Assembly: GCF_024494645.1 (NCBI RefSeq)
Contig: NZ_JANHDJ010000004.1
Location: 248,001 to 312,000 of the forward strand
Direction: 5' to 3'
Source of the DNA: Halohasta litorea
GTDB taxonomy: Archaea > Halobacteriota > Halobacteria > Halobacteriales > Haloferacaceae
DNA length: 64,000 bases
Below are positions 16,097-23,962 of the stretch, piece after piece; position 1 is the first letter of the stretch, and every line of letters begins with the position of its first letter. The position numbers and the translations under genes were made by a program. The notes under the pieces were generated by a model that saw only the letters and a list, made by a program, of their open reading frames with translations, searched no databases and was not told where the DNA came from.

Positions 16097-17941
16097 TCAG
16101 GCGGGTGCCGGATCTCGGTCGGAGACGACATCCCACTCGTCCGGTGAAATGATGTGTGCCTCGAAGTCGCCAGCTTCGGGGTAGGCGGTGGTGACGAGTA
16201 TCTCGGTGGTGGCTTCGAGATACTCGATGAGCTTCCGGAGGTGTGCCGATGCGAGTTGGCTGATCCCATCGATCAGGACGATCGGCGTGCGGTCCTCGAC
16301 ATCGTAGACCCGATACCCTGCGAGTGCGACGGCGACGCCGATGAGTTCGACTTCGCCCTCGCTGAGGGCGTCGACGGTCGTCTGCCGACCGTCACGTGCG
16401 ATGTTGAGTTCGAAGCCCTCGATCTCTCCCTGCGGGTCGGTTCTGATATCGAAGCGCGCGTGATCGAATCCGGGGGCAAAGCGGTCGATGATCTCGCTGA
16501 CTGCCGTATCGAACGCCGCTTTGAGTTCGTACTGTGTCTCGGTTTTGCGGGTCCGTAACGATTCGATCTCGGTTTCGTACCCGGCTTGTTGTTCACGGAG
16601 CCCCTCCAAATCGCTCTTCCGGTCGTCGAGTGTATCGAGTCGCTCACGAGCCTCGTCGAGTCGGGCCGCTTTCGTTCTGATCTCCGTTTTTACGTCAGTC
16701 AGTGTTTCAGTGTACTGGCTTTCAGTGGTATCGAGTTGGTCGGCAAGCGCCTGGATTTCGTCTTCCAGGGCGTCCCGTTTCGAGAGGTATGTCCGACGTT
16801 CTCCGTTCAGGTCCTGTATCTCCGCGCCGAGCTGTTTTCTCTCCTGTTCGAGCCGGTCGTGTTGGCTCCGCCGCTGTTCGATCAGTCGTTGCTGTTGGTT
16901 GTACTCCGTAATGTCTTCCTGGAGGTCGTTCGTGTCTGCTCTCAGTTGTTCGATCGTCTGTTGCATAGCTTCGAGACGACCACTCAGCTCGCGTTTCGTG
17001 GATTCCTTGCCACAGAGCCAGCACGTAATGTCGTCTCCAGAGACTGTCCGAGAGACATCGGTTATGCGGTCGAGATCACCGTCTTCCAGCATGTTTCGAT
17101 TGGCGTGGTACAGATCCTCGATGAGGTGGATCTGATCGCGCAACGCGGCGATTCGCTGTTCTCGTTTTTCGACATCGATCGAGTCGACGGGTTCGGAGGG
17201 GACCGTCAGTTCGTCGAGTTCCGACTGTTTGTCGGCTTTCCGTTCGGTCGTTCGCTCGATCCGGTTTTCGATTCGTTCGATTTTGTTTTTCACCGTTTGG
17301 AGGCGGCTTTTCGATGAACTGAGTTGATCACTCGGATCGCCTTTCTGCAGGTCGTCGACACGTTCCTGTTGGAGTTCGTCTCTGCGCGCTCGAAGCGATT
17401 CGAGTTCGGTTGTAAGCTGTGTTACCTTTTCTTGGACAGCAGGGAGTTCGGCTGCTGCAGTTTCGGCAGTGTCGATTCGTGCGTCGACAGCGTCTCGCTG
17501 CTCTTTTAGCGTCCGAATCTGAGCATCGATATCTTCGAGCTCAAGCGGGGCCTGTAAATATTCGGTGAGGTCCTCGCCGTTTCGTACCGCCCGTCGGATC
17601 GGATTGTCTTCGCCGAGGAACGCGAACAGTCGAGCAGACACCTGGTCGGTGTCCGTCGCGAGATACGGTGTTCCGGATCGGACTGGACGCTCCCCCTGCT
17701 CACGGGTAACCGTGACCGCATACGAGTCGGAATTGGTCTCCAGGACGACCGAGCCGGTGTCTTCGCCCTCAGTGAGGAGATGGTCGCCGTAATGGCCGGT
17801 CGCACCCATGACGGTCCGTATCGACGCTATAAAACTCGATTTGCCCTGAAAATTAGAGGCCTGAACGACGTTCAACCCCGGCTTGACCGTCGCTGACCCG
17901 GACCGAATACCGGCGATATTCTCGATAGAGACTGTTTTCAT
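16097..17941 (-). CDS. Archaeal SMC-related/Rad50-like coiled-coil ATPase (Sph3-like)
   Basis: A 614-residue SMC/Rad50-type protein. The N-terminus (MKTVSIENIAGI) leads to a variant Walker A, ASNFQGKSS (28-36). A long coiled coil (about 130-480) follows, with a Cys307-x-x-Cys310 zinc hook (CWLCG) at its middle. At the C-terminus come a signature-like LSEGE and a Walker B-like strand ending in Asp558-Gly559 (VLIDGI), without the usual catalytic Glu. The ATG at 17941 is preferred over the GTG at 17950 because a TTTATC box lies about 28 bases before it. It follows an RdfA-type gene by 69 bp. This pairing is known in haloarchaea; in Haloferax volcanii rdfA and a neighbouring SMC-like gene lie in a cell-shape locus. 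Its role here is inferred. Confidence 0.85.
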   Translation of the reverse strand: MKTVSIENIAGIRSGSATVKPGLNVVQASNFQGKSSFIASIRTVMGATGHYGDHLLTEGEDTGSVVLETNSDSYAVTVTREQGERPVRSGTPYLATDTDQVSARLFAFLGEDNPIRRAVRNGEDLTEYLQAPLELEDIDAQIRTLKEQRDAVDARIDTAETAAAELPAVQEKVTQLTTELESLRARRDELQQERVDDLQKGDPSDQLSSSKSRLQTVKNKIERIENRIERTTERKADKQSELDELTVPSEPVDSIDVEKREQRIAALRDQIHLIEDLYHANRNMLEDGDLDRITDVSRTVSGDDITCWLCGKESTKRELSGRLEAMQQTIEQLRADTNDLQEDITEYNQQQRLIEQRRSQHDRLEQERKQLGAEIQDLNGERRTYLSKRDALEDEIQALADQLDTTESQYTETLTDVKTEIRTKAARLDEARERLDTLDDRKSDLEGLREQQAGYETEIESLRTRKTETQYELKAAFDTAVSEIIDRFAPGFDHARFDIRTDPQGEIEGFELNIARDGRQTTVDALSEGEVELIGVAVALAGYRVYDVEDRTPIVLIDGISQLASAHLRKLIEYLEATTEILVTTAYPEAGDFEAHIISPDEWDVVSDRDPAPA

Positions 17942-18010
17942 CCCACTCACAGTTCAGACTATGATATGATAAAGGAGGGGGCTCGTATGGGGACAGTCCA
18001 CGCGAGGATG

Positions 18011-18646
18011 CTACTCGTCGGCGGTCATATGGTCTTCACAAATATAGCCCCGGTTGTGGGATTGGAGAATCGGTGAGCGCTTGGAACAGACCGGACACTC
18101 GACGGAGATGTCGACCGAGACTGTCGCTGCTGTGGCCTCCGGGAGTTCGCCCTTGTTCTCCCACGACCGTAGAACGTCTTCGGCGCGGTCCCTTGCCATC
18201 CGTTTTGCGTATCGAATCTTGTCTGCTTCCCACCCCGTGTCGCTGCTGCCCCGTTGGGTTTCCTTCCCGACATCGAGACACTGTGTGAGATGCCGATAGA
18301 GCGATGACGTCGAGATCAGATCATCAACAACCGTTCCCGCATCGATGCCATCCTGTTCGAGATCATCGACAACGAGCTGTCGGCGACCCTCGTCATCACC
18401 GACGAGCGCGTCGTAATCCGCTTCGATCTGCGGTTCGAGCGTTTTTCTGTCGTGTTTCGTATAGACGGCGCTCAGCAGTTTCCGGTTGAACCAATCGGTC
18501 AACGGTCGGAGGGCGGTGTTCGGCTGGCTCCCCTCACCAAGCCACTTGTTCGCCAGGAGGACATCAATACTGTCCGCGAGAACGTGCTCGGAAATCCCGT
18601 AGTCGGCTGTGACCCGACTCAGCTTACAGCAGTTGTCTGATGTCAT
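18011..18646 (-). CDS. RdfA family protein (rod-determining factor-like)
   Basis: A 211-residue protein with the N-terminal layout of the haloarchaeal RdfA family: CCKLSRVTADYGISEHVLADSI, then a LADYF-like segment PLTDWFNRKLLSAVY. A helical middle follows, then a C-terminal zinc-binding element with Cys184, Cys187, Cys203 and His206. RdfA in Haloferax volcanii is needed for rod-shaped cells; other family copies are uncharacterised. It precedes the SMC-like ATPase gene on the same strand, so the two are likely cotranscribed. The start is the ATG at 18646. Upstream lies an unusually long gene-free stretch. Identification is from recalled family features rather than alignment. Confidence 0.75.
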   Translation of the reverse strand: MTSDNCCKLSRVTADYGISEHVLADSIDVLLANKWLGEGSQPNTALRPLTDWFNRKLLSAVYTKHDRKTLEPQIEADYDALVGDDEGRRQLVVDDLEQDGIDAGTVVDDLISTSSLYRHLTQCLDVGKETQRGSSDTGWEADKIRYAKRMARDRAEDVLRSWENKGELPEATAATVSVDISVECPVCSKRSPILQSHNRGYICEDHMTADE

Positions 18647-19524
18647 GGGTTGATTCGATCCAGCAGTCGCACCAGGTCTCCTGGATACTTATTCATATTG
18701 GTAATACTGTCTCTCGGGACGTATTCGACCCGATGGTCGACGACACGGTTGGTAGCTGCTCGCAACATTCATAAGATATCGTACCTATTTAAATTCCTGA
18801 TTCACAGCCGGATCTCGCTGCTACCGACGAGACTGCCGCCAATAGTAGTGGAGATAGTATTGTGAGTTTTACACAATTCTAAATGGCAGTAATCCGTTTC
18901 GAGTGTCGACCGCTTCTGAACACAGGGTGCCGAACTAACTATGAGAATTCTCCTCGAAATCGTCGGAAAAACAGCTCTTCGAAGGGTTTCGATGAAGACA
19001 TCGACGCGTAATATACTCGTCCGCTATCGATCAGGACTAGTCAGCCGAGATGATCGAATCTGCCGGAAAACGGTATAAAAGCGGTCGAAACCTCAAAGCA
19101 CCGACTCGGTCGTATTCGGTTTGATGGGTTGTCAGTCGGAGAAATCTGCAGACGGTTGTGAGTTATAAATACAATATACTACTCAGGAAAACCTGTTATC
19201 TCCTCGGTTTATCATTCGGTAGCCAAGGAGGAGTTGGGTAGACTGTACCGATAATACCAGAATAGTTATAATAAATTCATCGGGCGAGTCGGGCTCGACA
19301 GACGCCCGCTGCTAGCCGACAGTTGTCCGTGGTTCGGTACCCATCGTAAACGGATCGCTTCCAGGAGGATCGGTCATCGGCTGGTGGCCGAGGTATCGGT
19401 TGGTTGCCGGGCAGGCAGTTTTCGACGGATTGGTGACCGACTACGTCGGCCCCCGGCGTTCCGAACGACAGCTGTCCTGACCCGATATCCAATGGCTTTT
19501 CCGCCTGTCGCCCCTCATTGACGT
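18647..19524. other. Long intergenic region upstream of rdfA-like gene
   Basis: About 880 bp with lower GC than its surroundings and no convincing gene. Short open frames exist but have no haloarchaeal acidic composition. A good TATA-like GGTATAAAAG lies near 19069-19078 on the plus strand. Downstream, a 14-codon frame beginning ATGGGTTGTCAG at 19124 contains two Cys codons, too short to call. The last 70 bases before 19525 hold the FKBP promoter. A non-coding RNA or remnants of decayed genes are possible. Confidence 0.5.
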
Positions 19525-19992
19525 ATGACGATTGCTACTGGTGACTCCGTCACCCTCGAATACACGGGTCGACTCGACGATGGCACGGTTTTCGACAGTT
19601 CGCGCGAATCGGTCGCCGAAGAGGCGGGCCTCGCCGAGGCCCAGCCGGACCGCGAGTACGCACCGCTGACCGTCGAGGTCGGGGCGGGCGAGGTCATCGA
19701 AGGGATGGAAGAGGGACTGATCGGTCTCGACGAAGGCGAAACCGAGACGCTCGAAATCCCACCCGAGAAGGCCTACGGCGAGTGGAGCGAAGAGCACGTC
19801 CAGGAGTTCGATACCGACGAACTCGTCGAGATGCTCGGCCAGACGCCCCAGGAAGGGGCGTTCCTGGAAGCCCAGAACGGCCAGCACGGCGAAATCATCC
19901 ACGTCGACGACGAGGTCGTCCGCGTGGACTTCAACCCCGATCTCGCGGGCGAAACCCTCGAATTCGACGTCGAGATCGTCGACGTCAACTGA
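19525..19992 (+). CDS. FKBP-type peptidyl-prolyl cis-trans isomerase (SlyD-like)
   Basis: A 155-residue cytoplasmic prolyl isomerase of the archaeal short FKBP/SlyD type. The FKBP domain starts with GDSVTLEYTGRLDDGTVFDSS and GAGEVIEGMEEGLIGLDEGE. It is split by an insert-in-flap chaperone domain (about residues 75-130, including AYGEWSEEHVQEF) and closes with the strand EFDVEIVDVN. These proteins assist protein folding. No signal peptide is present. The gene stands alone with a short spacer to the glutaredoxin-like gene downstream. Confidence 0.93.
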   Translation: MTIATGDSVTLEYTGRLDDGTVFDSSRESVAEEAGLAEAQPDREYAPLTVEVGAGEVIEGMEEGLIGLDEGETETLEIPPEKAYGEWSEEHVQEFDTDELVEMLGQTPQEGAFLEAQNGQHGEIIHVDDEVVRVDFNPDLAGETLEFDVEIVDVN

Positions 19993-20046
19993 GGCCGTCC
20001 TCGCAGGCAGCGAAGTTCTTACCTATCTACCGACCAAATAGAAGCC

Positions 20047-20319
20047 ATGAGCGAAGCAACCGAGGAGTCAGCGCCGATTACGCTGTACCGGCTGCAGGCC
20101 TGTCCGTTCTGTGAGCGCGTCGTCCGCAAGCTCGACGAGTACGGCATCGAGTACCACTCGCGGTTCGTCGAGCCGATGCACTCGGACCGCAACGTCGTCA
20201 AACGCGTCAGTGGTTCCCGAACGGTCCCGGCGATCGTCGACGAGAACACGGGCGTCACGATGTCCGAAAGCGGGAACATCGTCGAATACCTCGACAAAAC
20301 CTACGGAGGAGCCAACTGA
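20047..20319 (+). CDS. Glutaredoxin-like protein
   Basis: A 90-residue thioredoxin-fold protein of the glutaredoxin/GST N-terminal type. The active-site motif is C19-P-F-C22 (QACPFCERV), and the cis-proline is in SRTVPAI. A C-terminal SGNIVEYLDKTYGG resembles the glutathione-transferase N-terminal domain. Haloarchaea generally use gamma-glutamylcysteine rather than glutathione, so the natural reductant may be that thiol. Its TGA overlaps the ATG of the next gene (TGATG at 20317), which indicates translational coupling with the peroxiredoxin-like protein. Confidence 0.92.
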   Translation: MSEATEESAPITLYRLQACPFCERVVRKLDEYGIEYHSRFVEPMHSDRNVVKRVSGSRTVPAIVDENTGVTMSESGNIVEYLDKTYGGAN

Positions 20320-20834
20320 TGGAACTCGGCTTCGATATCGTCGATCTCCCGGAGAGCGACCATCCCACCGAGGGCGAGGCGGCTCCCGATTTCACCCGCC
20401 CGCTCGTGACCGACGAACACTGGGAGGACGCCAGCCTCTCGGAACTGGCTGCCGAGGGGCCCGTTTTGCTCGTTTTCCACCCGATGGACGGCTCGTTCCC
20501 GGCGACCTACGTCTGGAACGAACTCCGAGAGCGAGCCTTCGAGGAGCACCACGACGTCCAGGTCGTTGGGCTTTCGATCTCGACGCCCTACGAGCATATG
20601 ACGCTGATCGACGACCGCGAGATGGACTACGGCCTTTTCAGTGATCCACAAAACGGCGTCGCCGAGGCCTACGATATCGTCAACGATCTCGACGGAATGG
20701 CGGGCGTCAGCGAGCCTCGGCCCGCAGTGTTCCTCGTCGACTCCGAGCTCACCGTCCAGTACGCATGGGTCGCCGCCGAATGGCCCGAGTTCCCCGACTA
20801 CGAGGCTGTCGCCGACGCGGTAGCCTCGCTCTAA
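20319..20834 (+). CDS. Peroxiredoxin-fold (AhpC/TSA-like) protein lacking all cysteines
   Basis: A 171-residue protein with the AhpC/TSA fold: GEAAPDF near the start, LLVFHPMDGSFPATYVWNEL, VVGLSIST, YGLFSDPQ and PAVFLVDSELTVQYAW. In active peroxiredoxins the peroxidatic Cys sits nine residues after the Phe of the F-x-P motif. Here that place is Ala62, and there is no cysteine anywhere. It therefore cannot use the normal thiol chemistry. It overlaps the glutaredoxin-like gene by one base and is probably made with it. It might be a binding partner or scaffold for the glutaredoxin. Confidence 0.85.
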   Translation: MELGFDIVDLPESDHPTEGEAAPDFTRPLVTDEHWEDASLSELAAEGPVLLVFHPMDGSFPATYVWNELRERAFEEHHDVQVVGLSISTPYEHMTLIDDREMDYGLFSDPQNGVAEAYDIVNDLDGMAGVSEPRPAVFLVDSELTVQYAWVAAEWPEFPDYEAVADAVASL

Positions 20835-20857
20835 CGGGGGTCGGTGCGGATCGGTAC

Positions 20858-21553
20858 TCAGGTCGCTACCGGGTCGAGGAGCGACGGCTCATCGGTGGCC
20901 GGGTCGTTCACCCGCTCGGAGACCGGATAGTAATCGAGATCGTCGGCGGGGAAGGGTTCCAGGAGATCGACCAGCGCGTCGGGATCGCCGTGGAGCCAGT
21001 CGGCTTCGCGTTCGGGCGGCAACACCACGGCCATCCGGTGGTGGAGCTCCGAAACGAGGCTGTTCGGCTCGGTCGTGAGGATCGTGAACGTTTCGAGCGT
21101 CGAGGACTCCTCGCCCGCTTCGCCGCTGCCGAACTCGGCGAGGCCGGTCTGTCGGGTCGGTTCGTCCCACCGTTCCCAGAGCCCGGCCATCGCAAACGGG
21201 CGGTCGTCCGCGAAGGCCACGCGGTAGGGACGTTTGCCGTCGCCGCGGTCGGCCCACTCGTAGAAGCCGTCGGCGGGGACGAGACACCGACGGGACTCGT
21301 AGGCGTCGGCGAAGCTCCGCTTCTGCCGGACGGTTTCGGAGCGGGCGTTGATATGGCCCTGCTCCTCGTCGGCCCACTCGGGCGTTAGTCCCCATTTGAA
21401 AAACTGCAGTCGGTCGGGGTCGTCGCCCGTGATGATCGGCAGCTTCTGGCCCGGCGCGCAGTTGTAGCGTCTCTCCAGCGGACGGTCGGGCTCGGCATCG
21501 AACCGCTCGCGGAGCTTCCCGGGGGCGGTATGGAGCGTGTAGCGACCACACAT
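20858..21553 (-). CDS. SRAP (SOS response-associated peptidase/HMCES-YedK) family protein
   Basis: A 231-residue protein that in characterised homologues forms a covalent crosslink with abasic sites in single-stranded DNA through Cys2. Visible key residues are Cys2 (MCGRY), the NARSET motif, the acidic residue in VPADGFYEW and the His of HHRMAVVL. Length is typical. It converges with the peroxiredoxin-like gene and is divergent from the exonuclease gene, so both DNA-repair-type genes share the upstream region 21554-21637. Confidence 0.94.
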   Translation of the reverse strand: MCGRYTLHTAPGKLRERFDAEPDRPLERRYNCAPGQKLPIITGDDPDRLQFFKWGLTPEWADEEQGHINARSETVRQKRSFADAYESRRCLVPADGFYEWADRGDGKRPYRVAFADDRPFAMAGLWERWDEPTRQTGLAEFGSGEAGEESSTLETFTILTTEPNSLVSELHHRMAVVLPPEREADWLHGDPDALVDLLEPFPADDLDYYPVSERVNDPATDEPSLLDPVAT

Positions 21554-21637
21554 ACCAAGCGAGAGGGGCGGCGACGGCTTAGTGTCGACGACTCACGAGA
21601 CGTGACCTTTAGGGTCACCCACTCCCCTCGGTTCGGT

Positions 21638-22396
21638 ATGCGAATCGAGAACAGTTTCATCCCCGTCAGCGGGGTCGGGGAGACGACCGAACGAACGCTG
21701 TGGGCCGAAGGGGCGACCGACTGGGACTGTTTCGACGGGTCGCTGGTCGGTCCGAAGACCGCCGACAACATCGAGTCGTTCATCCAGACCGCTCGCCAGC
21801 GACTCGCTGCCGGGGATTCGGCCTACTTCGACGAGGTCTTTCCCAGCAGCGAGCGGTGGCGGCTCTACGAGAACTTCCGGGACGAAGCCTGCTTTTTCGA
21901 TATCGAGACCACGGGGCTCAATCAGGAGTACAACAAGGTCACGACCGTCAGCTACCACCAGGCCGGGGAGACGACCACGCTCGTCCGCGGCGACGACCTG
22001 ACCGCCGAAGCGGTCCAGGAGGCCATCGACGAGGCCAGCCTGCTTGTGAGTTTCAACGGGCTCCGGTTCGACCAGCCGTTCCTGGAGACTTCCTTTGGGA
22101 TCGACGTCGACTGCCCACATCTCGACCTGCTGTATCCCTGCAAAACGCTCGGCCTTACTGGTGGCTTAAAACCGATCGAACAGGAGATCGGCCTCGAACG
22201 CGACCGCCCCGACATCTCCGGGCAGGATGCGGTCCGGCTCTGGAAGGAACACGAGGCCGGTGTCGACGGCGCACTTGAGACCCTGATCTCCTACAATCGT
22301 GAGGATGCGGTCAATCTCAAAACGCTCGCCGAGACCGTCACCGACCGGCTCCACGAGCAGATCTTCGAACAGGCACGCCAGCAGTCGGTCGAGTGA
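21638..22396 (+). CDS. Ribonuclease H-like/3'-5' exonuclease (YprB family)
   Basis: A 252-residue protein with an RNase H-fold exonuclease domain in its C-terminal two thirds. It has FFDIETTG (DxE, Exo I), LLVSFNGLRFDQPF (Exo II) and YNREDAVNLKTL (Exo III-like). The N-terminal part (FIPVSGVGETTERTLW, FDG) occurs in archaeal members of this family. The open frame extends to 21530, but the ATG at 21638 is preferred because it starts the conserved N-terminus and the sequence before it has an atypical Arg-rich composition. Homologues are predicted single-strand exonucleases acting in DNA or RNA repair; the substrate is not known. Confidence 0.85.
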   Translation: MRIENSFIPVSGVGETTERTLWAEGATDWDCFDGSLVGPKTADNIESFIQTARQRLAAGDSAYFDEVFPSSERWRLYENFRDEACFFDIETTGLNQEYNKVTTVSYHQAGETTTLVRGDDLTAEAVQEAIDEASLLVSFNGLRFDQPFLETSFGIDVDCPHLDLLYPCKTLGLTGGLKPIEQEIGLERDRPDISGQDAVRLWKEHEAGVDGALETLISYNREDAVNLKTLAETVTDRLHEQIFEQARQQSVE

Positions 22397-22445
22397 GTCG
22401 TCCCGAAATCAGTAGATTGACGACCGACGGGGAGCCAGACCGCGT

Positions 22446-22595
22446 ATGGTCGTGCTCCATTCGAGTCTCGAACACCCCTCGCTGTGGTGGATCGTCGTGC
22501 CAAGCCTCCTGTCGTTCCTCGCGGGTATCGCCCTCGCCTACACCGACCGAGTCCGAACCTGGCTCGGCTCGCGGCACGCCGCTGGCACCGAATAA
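22446..22595 (+). CDS. Small one-helix membrane protein
   Basis: A 49-residue open frame starting at ATG 22446 and ending with TAA at 22595. It has one clear membrane segment (WWIVVPSLLSFLAGIALAY) followed by a basic, cytoplasmic-looking tail (TDRVRTWLGSRH). The gene sits 49 bp after the exonuclease gene and 27 bp before the end of the converging bactofilin-like gene. Composition and codon use are normal for the genome. Small membrane proteins of this kind are common and usually unannotated in haloarchaea; no function can be given. Confidence 0.55.
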   Translation: MVVLHSSLEHPSLWWIVVPSLLSFLAGIALAYTDRVRTWLGSRHAAGTE

Positions 22596-22622
22596 CGCAA
22601 GCAGAAACCCGACACTACTGTT

Positions 22623-23576
22623 TTACTCCGCCGATTCGGCCGCCGATTGGTCCGTCGACTCCTCGGAGCTGTTCCGATCCGACTCGTTCGGGTCGTCGGC
22701 CGTCGGCTGTTCGTCGGCCTGCCCGCCCGCCGATGGGGTGGTCTGCCTGACGAGTTTCATATCGCCGCTCGCCCGGAGCGCGCCGTCGACGTCCGCGCCC
22801 TCGTGGACGACGAGCTCCTGGCAGGAGACGTCACCCCGCACCTCACACCCGGCGTGGAGCGTGACCGTCCCGTTTCTGGTCGTCACGTCGCCGATCACGA
22901 CCGTCCCGGAGTCGACTTCGATATCCTCGCGCGCCCGCAGGCTGCCGAAAATCGTCGTTTCGGTGCCGACGGTGATCGATTCCGCGCGGATGTTGCCGTG
23001 GAGCCGACAGTCGTCGCCGATCGTCGCGGGCGTCGAGACGCGCCAGGCGTCGTCGGAGAGCTCCGCGCCGCGGGGGATCACCAGCGGCGGGCGTTGTTCG
23101 GCATCCTCGTCGGTGAGCGCGCTGGCGAACTCCTCGGCCTGCTCCTCGTCGCCGAACCGGAGGAACTGCGAGAGCACGATGAAATAGAAGACGAGCACCG
23201 GCACGGGGTTGCGGGTGTGAATCCAGCCGTTGGTCTCGAACCCTTCGTCGATCGTCACGTCGTCGCCGATATCGAGATCGCCGGAGACCAACAGCGTGCC
23301 GTGGATGTGACACCGGGCTCCGATGTAGGCGTCCGCACCGACTAGGACGCTGTCGTCGACCTCACACAACATATCGAGCCGACAGTCGCTGTCGACTTCG
23401 AGGTGGCGGCCGAACTCGACGCGCTCGCCAGCGGCGATCGTTCGGCTCCGAATCCCGAACTCGATTCTGCTGTTGCTCCCGACGAGGACGTCACTGTCGG
23501 TGACGATGTCGTGTTCCTCGACGGTGGTGCCGTCGGGAATCGACAGCTCGTCGAGCGGGTCGCCGGGAGAGGACAC
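22623..23576 (-). CDS. Polymer-forming cytoskeletal (bactofilin-like) protein
   Basis: A 317-residue protein built of short beta-helix repeats of bactofilin type (for example DIVTDSDVLVGSNSRIEFGI, LLVSGDLDIGDDVTIDE, ATIGDDCRLHGNIRAESITVG). The repeats are interrupted at residues 124-140 by a hydrophobic stretch (PVPVLVFYFIVLSQFLR) long enough to enter a membrane. The tail is disordered and acidic. The GTG at 23576 is chosen because a TTTATTA box lies about 28 bases upstream, fitting a leaderless start; the frame stays open further up. Haloarchaeal bactofilins (halofilins) shape cells in Haloferax; which of these it matches is uncertain. Confidence 0.82.
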   Translation of the reverse strand: MSSPGDPLDELSIPDGTTVEEHDIVTDSDVLVGSNSRIEFGIRSRTIAAGERVEFGRHLEVDSDCRLDMLCEVDDSVLVGADAYIGARCHIHGTLLVSGDLDIGDDVTIDEGFETNGWIHTRNPVPVLVFYFIVLSQFLRFGDEEQAEEFASALTDEDAEQRPPLVIPRGAELSDDAWRVSTPATIGDDCRLHGNIRAESITVGTETTIFGSLRAREDIEVDSGTVVIGDVTTRNGTVTLHAGCEVRGDVSCQELVVHEGADVDGALRASGDMKLVRQTTPSAGGQADEQPTADDPNESDRNSSEESTDQSAAESAE

Positions 23577-23704
23577 AGACCGAATCAGTACGTGAACAGT
23601 AATAAACGGTCCGTAAGACGGGTGGCTGACACGGGCGGTGACGCTACCAGTAGCACAACGCGTCCACTCGTGGTGCTTTTGAGCCTCGGCCGCAAACACG
23701 TGCT

Positions 23705-23908
23705 ATGACCGTTCTATCCTTCGACAAAACCGGCGTCGATGTCGTCTATGAGGGCACCGAGTTCCGCCTCGAAAAGGACCTCATCGAGGAGGCCACGGAG
23801 AAATCCTACCACGACGTGACCGACCACGAAGTGTTGCAGATCATCGAGGAGAGCCCGGAGCTGTCGGGCGAACCCGCCCGGATCGGCGACATCCTCAGCA
23901 CCGCCTGA
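23705..23908 (+). CDS. Small haloarchaeal protein, DUF5800-like
   Basis: A 67-residue acidic protein (TVLSFDKTGVDVVYEGTEF, then KSYHDVTDHEVLQIIEESPEL) that resembles the conserved haloarchaeal DUF5800 family as I recall it. No cysteines, signal or membrane segment are present. It is transcribed divergently from the bactofilin-like gene and lies 54 bp before the YchF gene on the same strand. No function is known. Confidence 0.75.
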   Translation: MTVLSFDKTGVDVVYEGTEFRLEKDLIEEATEKSYHDVTDHEVLQIIEESPELSGEPARIGDILSTA

Positions 23909-23962
23909 TCGGCCAGCGGCGGGACCGAAAGGCAGTTCCACCCCACCGACGAACGGCGTGGT

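Noticed and set aside
18650-18865. 71-codon frame upstream of the RdfA-like gene
   Set aside because: Basic, Ser/Ile/Leu-rich composition unlike the acidic proteome, no start signal, and it overlaps the rdfA promoter.
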